Source of the DNA: Theristus sp. LFF4_11
Lineage: Eukaryota; Nematoda; Chromadorea; Monhysterida; Xyalidae
DNA length: 64,000 nt
NCBI GenBank assembly: GCA_030248135.1
Contig: JASANC010002195.1
Span: 1 to 64,000 of the forward strand
Reading direction: 5' to 3'
In this document: positions 32,144 to 46,000 of the stretch, piece after piece
Layout: each line of letters opens with the position of its first letter
How positions within the stretch are numbered: the first letter of the stretch is position 1
The notes under the pieces: model-generated
Told to the model about the DNA's origin: nothing
Databases searched by the model: none
What the model saw: only the letters and a program-made list of their open reading frames with translations
Position numbers and translations under genes: made by a program

Positions 32144-34087
32144 GCTGCCGGGTTTTTTTTCTTATGTTGACCGAATAATGACACGGTGGAAATCGATTTT
32201 ATGACGTTTATGTGGCCAACCGTTTCAGCTGTGTGAAATGTTATTCATTTTGAATGGCACTTTCTTCTACCTGTTTGGTTGGGATCGATCAGAAACGCGT
32301 TTTGCAATTTTTAAAAATGTCTAACTGCTTTTTCAAGGTACGGTATGTGATAGGAAGCAAACAGGCAAATGTGAAAACGGCGCACGCGGGAAACATAATC
32401 TGCGATGCGCAAATTACTTGGCCACGAAACGGCTTGTGCCGCTGTATGCTTTTCATTTATTTTTCAGAGCATGTTTCGGTTTCCGCAAGTTTTTTTGCTT
32501 TGGACGACAAACAACGCATATGATCAGTGGACATGCGCAATACCGTATTACCCCCATTAAACCCCCCCCCCACCCACCATTAAACCCCCCCCCAATAAAC
32601 CCCCACCCCCGACCAGTTTCCGAATAATCCCCCCCCACAAATAATCCCCCATGGGGGATTATTGGAAACCTGTTTGAAACACATACCCAGCGAATTCAGT
32701 GGCTGATTGCAGTGAAAATGATGAAATTGTGCTACCAAAGGCCCCAAATAGATGAATTAATGGTAATTTCATTACAAAAGGCTGTTGTAAAAGGAAATTT
32801 CTACTGTATGTAGAGTAGAAGTTTCTGCGACTTTCTTGCCTGCCATGCAAGGTATTTTTGCCATTTTTCAATAAACCCCCCCACCCCTAGAATTTTTTGT
32901 AAATAAACCCCCCCACCAATAATCCCCCCCACCAATAAATCGCTGACGTATTAATCCCCCATGGGGGTTTATTGGGGGTAATATGGTACCTTTTTTTATC
33001 CCGACATATTGAATTTCATGTGGACAATTTTAGCATGCATGATCAACGCTCGCTCACGCTCGATGAGGGTAAATGCGTTCAAATAAAATAAAAAAATTTC
33101 TCGTTTTTGTGGATTAAAGCCTGGACTTATTGAACTGTTTAACCAACATTGTTTATGAAAACAATCTTGGAAATCTTTACACCAATGAATGTACCGGTAT
33201 TAGAAAAAAATGCGCTCTCTGCGCATTCAAAAGGCGGAGCGGAACATGATTGAAAGTGTAAAAGTTATGTGGTAAACAAGAACACACACACAAATAGTTA
33301 TGTAAAAGAATCATTTACAATACGTCGGGCAAGCATTGACCATGTATGATCTTAAAGCCCACCTTGAAGGAAAAGTGTTCGTGACTGGCGAAATCATTCA
33401 CGGAATGGAAAAAACCGGTGGCAATGCGGCATGAAGCACCGGAAAGTCACTAGCGTATCCAACACTAGCACAACGCAAGAAGCAGCAAACAAACAGCACA
33501 CCAAACCCACAGCAATTCAAATTGCCGCCGTTTTGTGTACCTTTATATCATCGCTGATTGGTCGCTACGTTGCAATTACCTTTTTTTCTTTTTCGTGCAT
33601 TTAACCAAGGAACGGGACATTGAACCGCTTTAGTCGTTGAGAAGAATCTCGTTTTTTTCGTTATTTGTTCGCGGCCTTGTCTAAACGTTCGTTTCGTGCG
33701 CGTGTGTGAATTTTATTTCGTTTTATTTTGTGGCCGCTTTTTACCCGTTGTGTGCTCGTTTGGCGCGGCCAATACCTAACCCCACAAAAACAGCGAACGA
33801 CAACGCCTTCACCGACCGACACCCGTTCTGTAACTCAAAAACTCCAGTAAACTCTAATTTTGTCTCCTTCCCAACCACCCGCGAATCGTTTCCTCTGGCG
33901 CGAATCACTCCGAAGCTCAAACAGTGACATCGGTGAGTTGAGTTGGAGGAAAGAGGGGTGGTTTAAAATTGCCGCCGAATGACCGGCCACTGCGCGGTTC
34001 AGTTTTGGGCGCTAGTTTATTCAATTTAGCAAAACAGAAATGGAAGCTCAGAAACATTGAAAGGAAAGCCGTCGTTTTGCAGGCGCA
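32144..34087. other. intergenic stretch between receptor and CBM14 gene
   Basis: Contains MITE F copy 3 and otherwise AT-rich DNA. The two genes are divergently transcribed, so this interval should hold both promoters. I could not point to a core promoter. Confidence 0.4.
32543..32986 (+). mobile_element. C-rich MITE family F, copy 3
   Basis: Ends CCGTATTACCCCC and GGGGGTAATATGG, flanked by TA. The interior is shared with the 27322 copy. C runs are shorter and one part near the right end is deleted. Confidence 0.85.
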
Positions 34088-37000
34088 ATGCCGTCGGTGA
34101 AGTGTCTGTTTGCCACGTTTCTGTGGCTCGCCACTCAGCAGTCCCCAACATCGGCACAAGAACCAAACGATCGAATCAGGCCTGGTTTGTCAGAGTTGTT
34201 GTTTTTGGAAACTTTCTTGCTTTCCTGAAGGCCCGCTTATAACTTGCGTATGCAGACGTTCGTCGACGTACGTCTGCATACGTCAGCTACGTACGACTTT
34301 AAACGGGCGTTAAAGAATGGCAAATGCAAACAGCTGGTCGAAACCGAATATAATGGGTCGATTTGCTAGTCAATTGCTGTGCTGAATTTAAAGGCAGTTT
34401 TCCCTAAATTTTCACTTCTCCCTTCAAAAGATAAATGCGTATTTTACTGAAAATTGACGAAATTTACAGAAAACTCTTAAAAGGCGCATTCACGTTGCAG
34501 TATTTAGTGTCCGCACAGCTACGTTCGCCCTAAGCCGAAACGGTTTTAGAAAGCCAATCGGTCATTTTCGGTCAAAAGCTGGATGAAAATTTAGTTAGGT
34601 TAGTAGCTACCTCTCAGGTGAAGGTAGATTCTAAATTTTTTAGTTGTGTGCCGCTGAGCGTCTGAATAAATTCCTGAGATCGCCTTATTTGAACCAGTTG
34701 AACCAGACCACGCCCCCTGACCCCTCCCTCACCGATTTCGGAAACGCGAACCGACGGTACCAAAACAGTTCAAATTCCTCCAAATCACGTCGAGGAGACG
34801 GCAAACAAACGTTAACTGTTTCCATTCAGGGGCTCGCTCACCGCCATTCTTAGCATGTGGTAAATCTTAGCACCACTCACCTGCTAAGCGTCACATAAAT
34901 TCTTGGTTGATTTTTATGTCCAAATTGCTGTTAATTTACAAAGTCGTGCTCGTGGATGTGGATCTTTATCACTGAAAACAAAAACTTTGACGTGTATTCC
35001 GTTTCACCCATATTGCAGACCGCTGTCGCAATCTACCAGACGCCGCTTATGGCGACCAGTGCTCGAGCGTGTTCATTTGGTGTACGGGCGGCGTCGGCGA
35101 GGTGCGCATGTGCGATCCGGGAATGTACTTCGACAAGGACATCAGAAGATGCGCCAGGCTGACCGAGTGCAACATGGACACTGGTCGGCGATTTCTCGTG
35201 TTTTTTTTGAGTAACTTCGCGCTTTGTATTCGAATCGATCTCATATAGTAGTGGATCGGGTAAGAAAACAGTTTCCATGCTCTACAAAACCATGTAATTC
35301 TGAACGGCTGATAAAACGGGTCTTGCGGTGGTTTTTTTCTGCCAGTCCTAATCACATCTCGCGAACACCCACTCGCATGCCATTTACCGAAATAAATATT
35401 AAAAAAATCGCACCGCCCATTTTGTTTTGCCTGACCTTCAGGTCTCGCGTTCGACTGCGCCACCCGTCCGAACGGCGTGTACCCGTTCGCGGACGGTGTC
35501 TGTCGCGCCGACTACGTCAGCTGCTCCAACGGGCTCACGTTCACGCAGCAGTGCGCCGCCGGCGGCTTGTATTTCGATCCGGATCTGTTGCGCTGCGAGC
35601 GAATGGCCGAGATCGTCGCGTGCGGCGGCTCGCCCGTGATTAGTAGTGGGTTGTTTCTCCGGTTTGAGTATTGGGAAGTGGTTTTGGGGAGTGGGGGGAG
35701 GTGATTCTTTTGTGCTTCTGGTGCCTTTAGTTTGGAAACAGCTTAAAATGGAAAGAAAGTTTTCACATGGTAATAGTCAACAATCAACCGATATTGGTAT
35801 TAGTCTGCTTTTGAGTGGGCTCACTGATTGTCCAACTAACCACTACACCCAACTGCTCAATACAACCAATCAGCGTGCGAGATTCGTTCTCCACAATGTT
35901 TCCTTAGAAGAGTCGCTACGTTCACTCTCGCCATCTGTTTCCCAACGTTCATTTCCTTCATCCAACTCTTTGCAGCGCCCACCGAAATGCCACCAGCCTC
36001 ATTCGAGTGTCCCTCTGCGGACGGTTCGTTCGCGCACCCGTCCCTCCTGTGCACGCCCGTCCACTTCGAGTGCACCGCAAACGTCGCCCACCAGCGTCAG
36101 TGTGCCGTCGGCGATCTGTTCGACGCCGCACATGGCGCCTGCCGTGACATGGAGGCCGTCGACGGCTGTGGTGCGTTTGCTTTTGCACAGTTTGGCTTGG
36201 TTGAGCGAGAGTGAGGTGAGAGTGTAAGCCTCTAATGTTGCACAGTCACCAACAAATCGCGCACAACGCATACGCACGCTGATGTGTTATCAAAGATTCA
36301 TATTGCCACGTGAACGCTGTGTTGCTACCACACGGGCTTCATCAAATCATATGCGTTTTTGTGTGGCTGGCTAATTGGTTGAAGGCTGTGTGATATGACC
36401 GATTTATTCACCTCATTGTGAATGTGATTGGAAAGGAGTATGGAATTGATACGTGAATATTTCCACAATTCCACCCTCCAGTTTCATTCCGAAATTCACT
36501 ATTTTCATCTTACAGCGTTCGACTGCTCCAACCGGCCGAACGGCATCTACGGCATGGGCTGCTCGCAGATGTTCTGGTGGTGCTGGGAGGGTATGGCGTC
36601 GAAGCACGCCTGTGTCACCGGACTTTACTTTGACCAGTCGACCGAACAGTGCACGTACGAGAACGAGGTGGTCGAGTGTGGTGGGCAACCACGGACGACC
36701 ACGCCGGCAACCACGCAGCCGCCCGCTGACACGCCCGAGCCTGGTGCGGCATGCAGTTTTTGGGGCGTTATCGGTGTTTCTGCCCGTGTTTTTTTGGTTT
36801 TCGGTGTTTAGGTTTTACAGTTACAAACAAAGCGTTCTTGAAACAAACACAAAGACAGATTAGAACTTTGTTCCCAATTCCATAGCGCCGATTGGTCGCA
36901 GAGAAATGCACCACCACGTTTCGGTCGAGTTCATCGCAAGGTCGCCGCACAATTGGCCCATTTTTGTAGTTCAAAATCTCATTCGAATTCCTTTCCTCGC

Positions 37001-40000
37001 TGTCAGTGCTCATCTTCATACCAACCACCGCTTGTGTTATCAACATTTCACAGTGAACTTCGACTGCTCCGGCGTCTCCGACGGCGACTACCCGCTGATG
37101 GCGGACGGCTGCGACGGCCACTACGTCACCTGTGCCAACGGACGGGCGCTGCTGCGTGCGTGTCCGGCCATGTTGAAGTACGATCCGGTGTTGGCCGTCT
37201 GCAACTTGGAGACCGACGTCGCCGTCTGCGGCGGCGGGCCGATACCGAGTGCGCGTTTTTGTATTTCAGTTTATCCGTTTGCAGTTTTGGAACCGGCGGT
37301 TTTTTCTATTTTTTTGTTTCGGAAGTTTTCGACGCAGCGCTTTTCACTTCTTGGTGCGTAATTCTGATTTTTTTTGTTTCGGAACTTTTGTGTGCATTTT
37401 CGCTTTTGGTTAGTTCGCTTGGTCTGGTCGTGTCTTTATTGAATCTTTGAGTCGACGTCCACAATGCAGCTGGTAGCAGATCAGTGTTTCTTGGTTGTGC
37501 GTTGCAAAGTGGAATTTCGCAGCAACGTCAGAAATTTGAATGATTTTATGCTCGACTTTGTGTAACCTTTCCATTTTTTCCGTCCAGACGGCATTTGCGC
37601 GACCCGCTCCGACGGCGACTACTCGACGGGCAGCTGTGCTCGCGCGTACATCCGCTGTTTCGAAGGCGAGACCAGCCACATGCTGTGCGCGTCCGGCCAG
37701 TTCTTCCATGCGGCTTCCGGCCGCTGCCAACTGGCGCACCTGGTGCCCGGCTGTGCGCCTGCTACTCATCCGGTCACGACGCCGCCGCCGCCCCCCTTCG
37801 ATCCGCGATGCTCCGGTCTGCCGGACCGCACCAAGATTCAGGTTCGAGGCTGAAACGCGCTTCGAAACATTCACTCAATAAAAGCAAGATTTCGCTTTGC
37901 GATTTTGTCAATTTTTAAGTTTGAAAGAAATCAAGCCAAGCAACCGTTTGACTTTGCGTTGAAGACCCTGCGTCTCTGGAGTGTGGTTCAATTGGACATT
38001 TAGGTTCTTTTTATCTCCATCGTGTAAACCACGCAGCAATAAACCGCACAACAAACGAGGAGTTTCTTTTCGGTGGGGCGCTGTCTGTAACGAGTCTGAG
38101 CTGGGCCAGCTCAATAATCTTTGTAAAAACTCCGCCTTCTTTCACCGCAGACGGCGCCGTGCTCTAACACGTACGTGGAGTGCGTCTCCGGCGTCGGTCA
38201 CGTGATGTCCTGCCGCCCGGGCGAGGTCTACAGCGAGCAGTACGGCTGTGACCCGCCCGCCTGGGTACCGGAGTGCAACCCGCCCGCGGTGACCGCACCG
38301 TCGACCACGATGGCGACCGCACCGCTGACCACCAGTCGTGTGCCGCTCTGCATCGAAGGTTGGGGTTGGGAGTGACCGGTTTTCTTTTCGGTGGATGCAT
38401 TGGGGAGTTTTTGTTGGCGGAACATGAATTACCACACAGTTTCTTGGATTTTTTAACACTAGACACTGACAGTTCACAAGAAACGGACACGCGTAGCCGC
38501 CACATGGTTGTTCTGTTCGTATGTGTGTGTGATGTGTGCCAGTGTGCTTGTTGTTTTTGGTGTTTCCAAAAGCTTTTCACTGATGGGAACAATGGTACAG
38601 AGCGATAATTCTGGCCGGAAATGAAATTGGGAACAAGCAAGAAGACAGCAACAAAACAGTGAACGAATCAAACCAGTCAAGAAACAACAATGAAACAAAA
38701 AAAACTTAAAAAATGCTGCCGTGCAGGTGAAACGATCGCGATCGGCATCTGCTCCGCCGACTACATCGTCTGCGTGAACGGGCGTCGCGTCTCGACGCAC
38801 TGTCCCGCTGGCCAGTTGTTCCCCCGCACCAACGGCGTCTGTCAGCCGGCGACTGACGTGCTCGAATGTCACTCGACCACCACGCCACGGAGAACAACCA
38901 CACCGCGCGTGACAACCCGCCCGCCCGTCACAACCACGACCGCACCACCGCCGCACACCGAGTGCTTTCCGGGTTGGTTGGGTTCTCGCGATTGGTTGGT
39001 GTTCGTGCGAGTTTGCTGGTCTGCTTTTTGTTGTTCATCATTATGCGTCAGCACACTGGCACAGACCACGTTGAAAGTCGGGTGACTGACTGACCCATCA
39101 GATTTGAGTTAACGAAGTGTGCATTAATGTGCCTTGTGCGTTTTCAGTGCTGCTAAAACGAGTTCACGTGTTTTGTTTTTGAAATTGCGACACGATTATC
39201 AGAGTTTCGGTGTCAAAAGACCCGTTGAAACAATTCTGAAAAATCACTTGTGTACTATTATCAATTTTTTGTGTTCTGCGACCTCAGTGGCTCGGCAGGC
39301 GTCGAAAGGAAACTAGTTTCAATCTTCATGTGGCAATTCAAAATCGGCCAAGTGACCCGGCCCTATTTAGCCGACTCGGATCACTTTACCAATTTTGAAT
39401 TCCCGCGTCATGCACTAAACTGTTCACTTATCTGTGAGCGCATTGAATCTCGGGACCAAAACAAAAGATCGTACTCTGCAGCCTCAAATAACGAACACAC
39501 GCACTTCAAATAGTACCAGCCTTACAACACTTACAGCAGCAACAGCGATCTGTGCCATTTGCAGGCGACACGAGCACCGAGGGCTCCTGTGCGACGGAGT
39601 TCCTAGTCTGCGTGAACGGTCGTCTCCAACGGTCGACCTGCCCGTCCGGCGAAGTGTTCTACGCCCCGTTGGCCGCCTGTTTACCGCGCAACAACGTGCC
39701 CGGCTGCCGCATTCAACCGCCACAGACCACGACGCCCGTCGTCGTCACACGCCCGCCCGCGACGACGCCGATGCCGCCCTGTGTGGACACTGGTGGGTCT
39801 CTTCGGGGGAGTGAAAAAATTCAGAATTTCTTGATGATCGCACCAATGCTGACAAGCCTTGAGTGCTAGGTTGATCACTGGATCCAGCGTGCATAATTTT
39901 GTAATCACAATCCAACTGAATTCCCCGTCACAGTCACACACTCGCCAGTTTGCCTTGTTTTCATGTTGTTTCATTTTCCCACAGCGCACATCGATCCGTG

Positions 40001-43000
40001 CGCCTCCTCGTTCGCCGGTTGCGTCGGCGGCCAAACGCTCTCGATCCAATGTGCCACCACTGACGTCGTCAACGTCGCCCTGCGCAGCTGCGTGCCACGC
40101 CAATTGGTCGCACAGTGCAACAGTCAACCGCCGTCGACGCCGTCACCCAGCCCGCCAGTTGTCGTCACCTGTGTCGCCAATGAACGCATACCACTCGGCG
40201 CCTGCGAGGAGGAGTTCATCAACTGCTTGAAGGTTGAGCGTTATTGAAAGGTTTTTGAAGAGGGGGAGGTTTAGCACAAGTGAAACAGACGGCCAATCGA
40301 ATGAAATGTATCGGAAAGAAAGTGCCCGGTCTTCATACAAGAATTTTATTGTCACTTCTAGAACAACAGTTGTTCTGGCTGATTGGTCTGCTCTTTGGCA
40401 AAACCCTGCTCCTAGTATATAAGAGAAGCACATCGTTGGCTCAATTCCCATTTCAATTGCCGAAACCCACAACCCAGCACCACATTCCCACAGACTGCCG
40501 TGTTTATTACCTCTTCTCTCGCAGGGTCGCGCGATTCGCGCCTGGTGCCAAGAAGGTCGCGTGTTCGACGCGGCCTCCGCTTCGTGCCAGCCGGAGGCGT
40601 CCGTCGCCGCGTGCCAGCCGCCCACCACCACGGCGCCGCCAATGCAGACCGGCTGTCAGCGGCACGAACCAACCGCGCCGTGCTCGGAAGAGTTCAACTA
40701 CTGCCGCGTCAATACCGGCCAGTTCCGACTGGAATGGTGCGAGCCGAGCACCGTGTTCGACGTCGACACGCAGTCGTGCCAGCCGCCCGCCAACGTTGCT
40801 GGTTGGTCGCGTGGCTTCGTGAATTTTTTTTCTTGTGAAACAGCCCCCTCACTGGATTCCGAAAACCCCTCGAAGGTGCTAAACTCCGCGCGGACTGCGC
40901 ACTGGCGCGCTGGGCATACCCAATAGCTGCGAAAACCTCAGAAGCCCCGTTTTGTTGTTGAGGCACCTCTTGATGGATTTCTGTCTGTTTAGCTGGGTTC
41001 GTGGACTTTTCAAAAACGTTTCATCTTGAATGTTGGTGAACTTCTGATAGTCCGACTCTCACTTCGCATTGTATGACATACCGATCACTGGATTTCGCTA
41101 CAATGGCAAACGGCTGGCTGACTTCTCATACACCGCGCTGATTGTCGAGTGTCTGCTAGATTTCGTATGCATTGCCAACTTGGCGCAACCGTTTTGTCCA
41201 TGACTGCTCTCTTGATTCTGCTGCAGGCTGCCAGCCGACGACGACGACGCAGGCAGCACCGGTCTGCACTGAGCACCAGGCGACCGGCGCGTGCACCGAG
41301 GAGTACCTCTACTGCAAGAACAACATGCTCCTGACGCCGGAGTGGTGTGGCCCGAGCGAGGTGTTCGACCAGGCGCAACAGCGGTGTCTGCTCGAGTCGG
41401 AAGTTCCCGGTGAGCGAAACAATCTACTTAGATTTTTCACAGACCGTATTTATTTGTGCTGATGCTGGTCGTCATTGGCTGTTTTGAATTCCATTTTGGA
41501 CGTGCTGATTGGACCAGGGACACCAGTGTTGCACGGTCATTGACACACACGCATTCTGACTGGCATTCAACAACTTGCATCCGTCGTGCAACACCATGCA
41601 TGGAAAAAGACCACGTTTTCAACAATGAAATTAACTTTTCATCCTGATCTCACTCATTACGTCACAAATTAGCCAAATCAGCTGTGCTAATAGTTTCAAT
41701 TCACATGATGCCATTTATTTCCAGGCTGTCAACAGCACGACGAGTGTGTGCACGGCACAAAAACGGCACTGATTGAGTGCGGCGAGGAGTTCCAGTACTG
41801 TCTGAATGGTGTGCAAATCAGCAAATGGTGTCCACTTGGCACGTATTTCTTCCCGGAGGCTGGCAACTGTCAGCCGCCCGAGGCGATTCCCGGTGGGAAC
41901 ATTTGGGATGTTTATGTTTGTTCTTCCGAATCGGAACCCTACTTTTTTTGTTTTGTTCAGTGGCAGTTTGCTGTGATGAATGTTATGAGCAAAAAAGTGG
42001 CGGGAATCAAGGGTCTAGTGTTGGTTGGCTTTGGGGTGAAATGATGCTCAAATTAGCCATAAAGCATATGTATGGTCGGTGCTGTCCTCAAACACTCTCC
42101 CCTGCTCAGGCTGCACGCACAGTGTCTGCACGCACGGCCAGAAACAGGCGATCAAGGAGTGCAACGAGGAGTTCCTCTACTGCATGGACAACATGTTCCT
42201 GCGCAAGTGGTGCCCGCCAGGCACTGTCTACTCGGTACCGGACGAAAACTGCCTGCCGCCTGATGACATCCCGGGTTGGATTTTTTTCGGGATTTCCCAA
42301 TTTTTTTTTGTGATCTGCCGTAGTCAGTCTAGTTCTTTCCTGACACGGATGTTGCGTTATTTTTCACGATTCTTCACGATCTTGACTTGAACGTTTGATC
42401 GTGTCTAGTGATACACCGTATTGCGCTGATCTGATCTACTGAATTTTTGGCATTTGACATTTTTTTGACATGTACTGTCCGCATTAAGAGAGCAAAACAG
42501 CGCACATTTTTTCACCAGACGAAACAATACAGCAGAACTCCAATTCTCAGTTCGGCTGATTTCGACAGCATTTCTCATTTCAGTGTCTCCAAGTTTCCCT
42601 TCTCTCTCCTTGCAGCCTGTCGCATCACACAGGGCTCCGAGTGCGTCGACCTGTCGAAGACAGCCATCAGCGAGTGCAACGAGGAGTTTCTGTTCTGCTT
42701 CAACGGCGTTCAGATTCGAAAGTGGTGCCCCGCCGGCACCGTCTACTCGTCCGCCACGCAGAACTGCCAGCCGGAGGCGCTCGTTGCTGGTTCGTGAACA
42801 CTTTTGTCACTGTTCGTAAATTCTGTCTGCGTCAATTGACGCACCAACTGTCGGAGATTACCAACTGTCGGAGATTAAGATTTTGTCATGTTTAAGGAAA
42901 TTGTTGGCGATCCCTTTTCCATGGATTGTTTCCGTGTGCGAACCCGCCCGACCTTGATAATCAAACTTTTTTTGGTTCAGCAGACATTGCAGGCAGTTCG

Positions 43001-46000
43001 CCGTATGAAATATGGATTACAGGATTTTGGTCATTTCCAATCTATGATTGTGACTACAGGAAAAAATATACTATGACTACACTGTACTGCAAAAAAAGAT
43101 CGCACAAAAGTTTATAAAATTAACAAAACACGTTGCAGGCTGTGGTGCGAGCTGCCCGCCGACGGGCATCGTGAAGCGTGCGCTCGGCCTCTGCAGCGAG
43201 GAGTTCATCTTCTGTTTCAACGGTGTCGAGATTCGCAAGTGGTGCCCGCGCGACACGGTCTTCGACGAAGCATCCGGGCGGTGCATTCCAGCTGCCAGTG
43301 CGTTTTTCCATTCGTTTTCATTTGATGATTGATAAACCTGATCTGCGGTTAAATGCACCTAGCTTGGTTGGATACGAATTGTGACTTTTGCCGTGTCAAC
43401 AACAACGACACAACCAAACTTAGTACGTACTGTTTGTTCAGGCTGCCAACCTGTGCCCGTACCCGTTGTGCCTGCGGTCGTCGTGCCCGCTGATCCCGCA
43501 CCATCGCCCGTCGCAGTCTACCCGCCGCCGCCCGCACCCGTTCGACCGGTCGTGGTGCGTCCGGCGCCCGTCGCCACTCCACCTTCCGGCATCCGGTGCG
43601 CCGCGAACGAACTGCAGCCGACCGGTGCCTGCCAGGAGGAGTACGTCCAGTGCATCGACGGGTCGCCGTTTCGACGCTGGTGTCCCGGTAGCACCGTGTT
43701 CAGTGGGCGGAGACTCCGCTGTGTGCAGTCGTATGGTACGCTTTGCGAGGCCGGTTGTTTGGGTGATTGGTGATCGTTTCGTGGAATACTGGTTGGCAAG
43801 AATTTGATCTCTTGTGAGGCGTGCGCTTGCCCGTCGGCTTGACATTACTTACTTTACACGACTTACGGGCTAAATTCGTTTGAAAGCACACATTTTTTTC
43901 GAAAAGTCCATTTCCATTCCTTGCGTCCTCCAGAATGCCAGTCGACCGTTGTCGGCGGCGGCGGCGCCCAGGGCGACGGTGCCCGTGTGATCGCTTGTGT
44001 TGCCAACGAGAAACTCGCGCTCGGCCCGTGCTCGGACGAGTTCATCATGTGCGACAACGGATTCCCGGAGCACAAACGATGCCCCGAGGGGACGTTCTTC
44101 GCCGAGAGCGAACAGGCCTGCCGACTGCCGTGGTATCCCGGTTGGTGTTTTTAGAAACTATTGATTGCGGTTTTCGGTGGTGCTCGCTCGGGATGTTCTG
44201 AAGAGCTGACTTTTTGGTTGGTGTTGTGCGTTGTGGTTGGTTGGTTGAAGTGGCTCACTAGCTTGCCGTGTTGACGGGATCTGTTGTCCATTTGGCTTTT
44301 TTTAGCGTGTTACCTGAACCTGGTGATTGGTACCAGAGCTGATTGAGCTGTTTTTTCACCCAGCATTGGGAACCTTAGTTTCATTTTCATAAAACTTACT
44401 ATCATACCTAAAATCAACCCAGAATTCAGAAAATCTACAATCGTTCCAAAAAAACTGAATCACCGAAGAACGCATTTCACTTTCTTCAAGAATGCGGTTC
44501 CCCATCGGTCTCCGATGTGTTCTGTTTCGGCAACGAAAAGCTGCCGCTCGGCGCGTGCGACCAGGAGTACGTTCAGTGCAACGGCGGCCAGCCACGACAC
44601 CAGTTCTGTCCCGGCGACCTCTACTTCGACCCGGTCATCCACATCTGCGACGACAGCGCCCGCATCCTTGGTTGGTCGAGTCGTTTTTTGGACTTTTTTG
44701 GTTTTTGTTTCCATTTTTGGTCAATTGAAATCTCGCATCAAACCTGCGGTCGAACTGTAACTCATCGGCAATAAGTTGATTGGATGTTGTTCCATATGAG
44801 TGCGCAATCAATATCGATTTGTGTGTTTTTGAGTGTGCAACAATATCGAAAGTAAAGTGTATAGGGGCATTCATGAAGCTGTATTTAGTGACCGCGTAGC
44901 TACGTTTTAACACAGCTGCGCGTCACTAAATAGTACTTCATGAATGCGTCTTATGGTTTTGTGAATGTTGCCACGTTTGAAAAAAACACTTTTTCAGTCC
45001 GTTTTTCTTCATATCGCCTGTTTCATGTGCCCAGAATGCGACGGTCAGTTCGGCGACTTCAAGTGTTTCGACAACGAACGCATACCGCTCGGCAAATGCG
45101 AACGCGACTACATCCAGTGCAACGGTGTTGACGCCGCAACGGAGGAGAGCTGCGATTTCGGCGAGGTGTTCAGCCCCGAAATACTCGAGTGCGAGAATCC
45201 GAAATGGGTATGTCTTAACAGAGATTGGCACATTTTATATTTGAACACTCCTTGTCGGAGGCGAAGGTTACCTGGGGACCCATTTTATATTTCAATACAC
45301 TTGTGATCTTCGGTAAAATAAAGATTTTCGGTAAGTAAAATCGATTAATTTAGTTGCAACTTAATTGATTCGTGTGGTTGCACTTTTTTTCGGTACGATT
45401 CATTCGCTTTTAATTGCGAAGGTTTTTTGCAATTCCAGGTCGAAGACTGTCCGGATTTCGACTTTGACTACGACGAGGACGATCGAACCGGCTACAAGCA
45501 GCACCGATTCATGGTCAGTTTCAGTGACTGCTTTTTCACTTCACACGACAGTACTCTTCGGCTCATTTTTTTTGGTTACATAATCTAGTATTTGTAATAT
45601 TTGTCGTGATCCACAATCCACAATCGTTTCCTCCACCGCCTTCAGCTTCCCGACGACTTCACCTGTGCGGGCAAGGAGGACGGTTTCTACGAGGGTCACG
45701 AGTGTTCGCCGGTCTACGCGAACTGCACCGACGGGCGCCTGCGACAGAAGTGGTGTCCGATGCCGTGGTTGTCGTTCGACGCCGAGAAGCAGCAGTGCAC
45801 GCAGCGCGAGGTGTGCGCCAACGCGCATCTCGCCAATAGCAACGACCTGGCAGCGGTGAGTGATTGTGCAAGTTGGAAGACGGTCGTTTTGACCACGCTT
45901 TACTTGGCCGCTTTGACTGCCACACATTGCTTGGATGACTGCCATTGTCTTGTACGGCCAATTTTCAGCAAGCCGAACCGCCCCACCTGCCATTCGGAGC

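Noticed and set aside
32341..32400. Hydrophobic leader near 32398 (minus) as a firm first exon of the glutamate receptor
   Set aside because: Joining needs a weak acceptor (ACATAAG) to keep phase, so it is mentioned only as a possibility.
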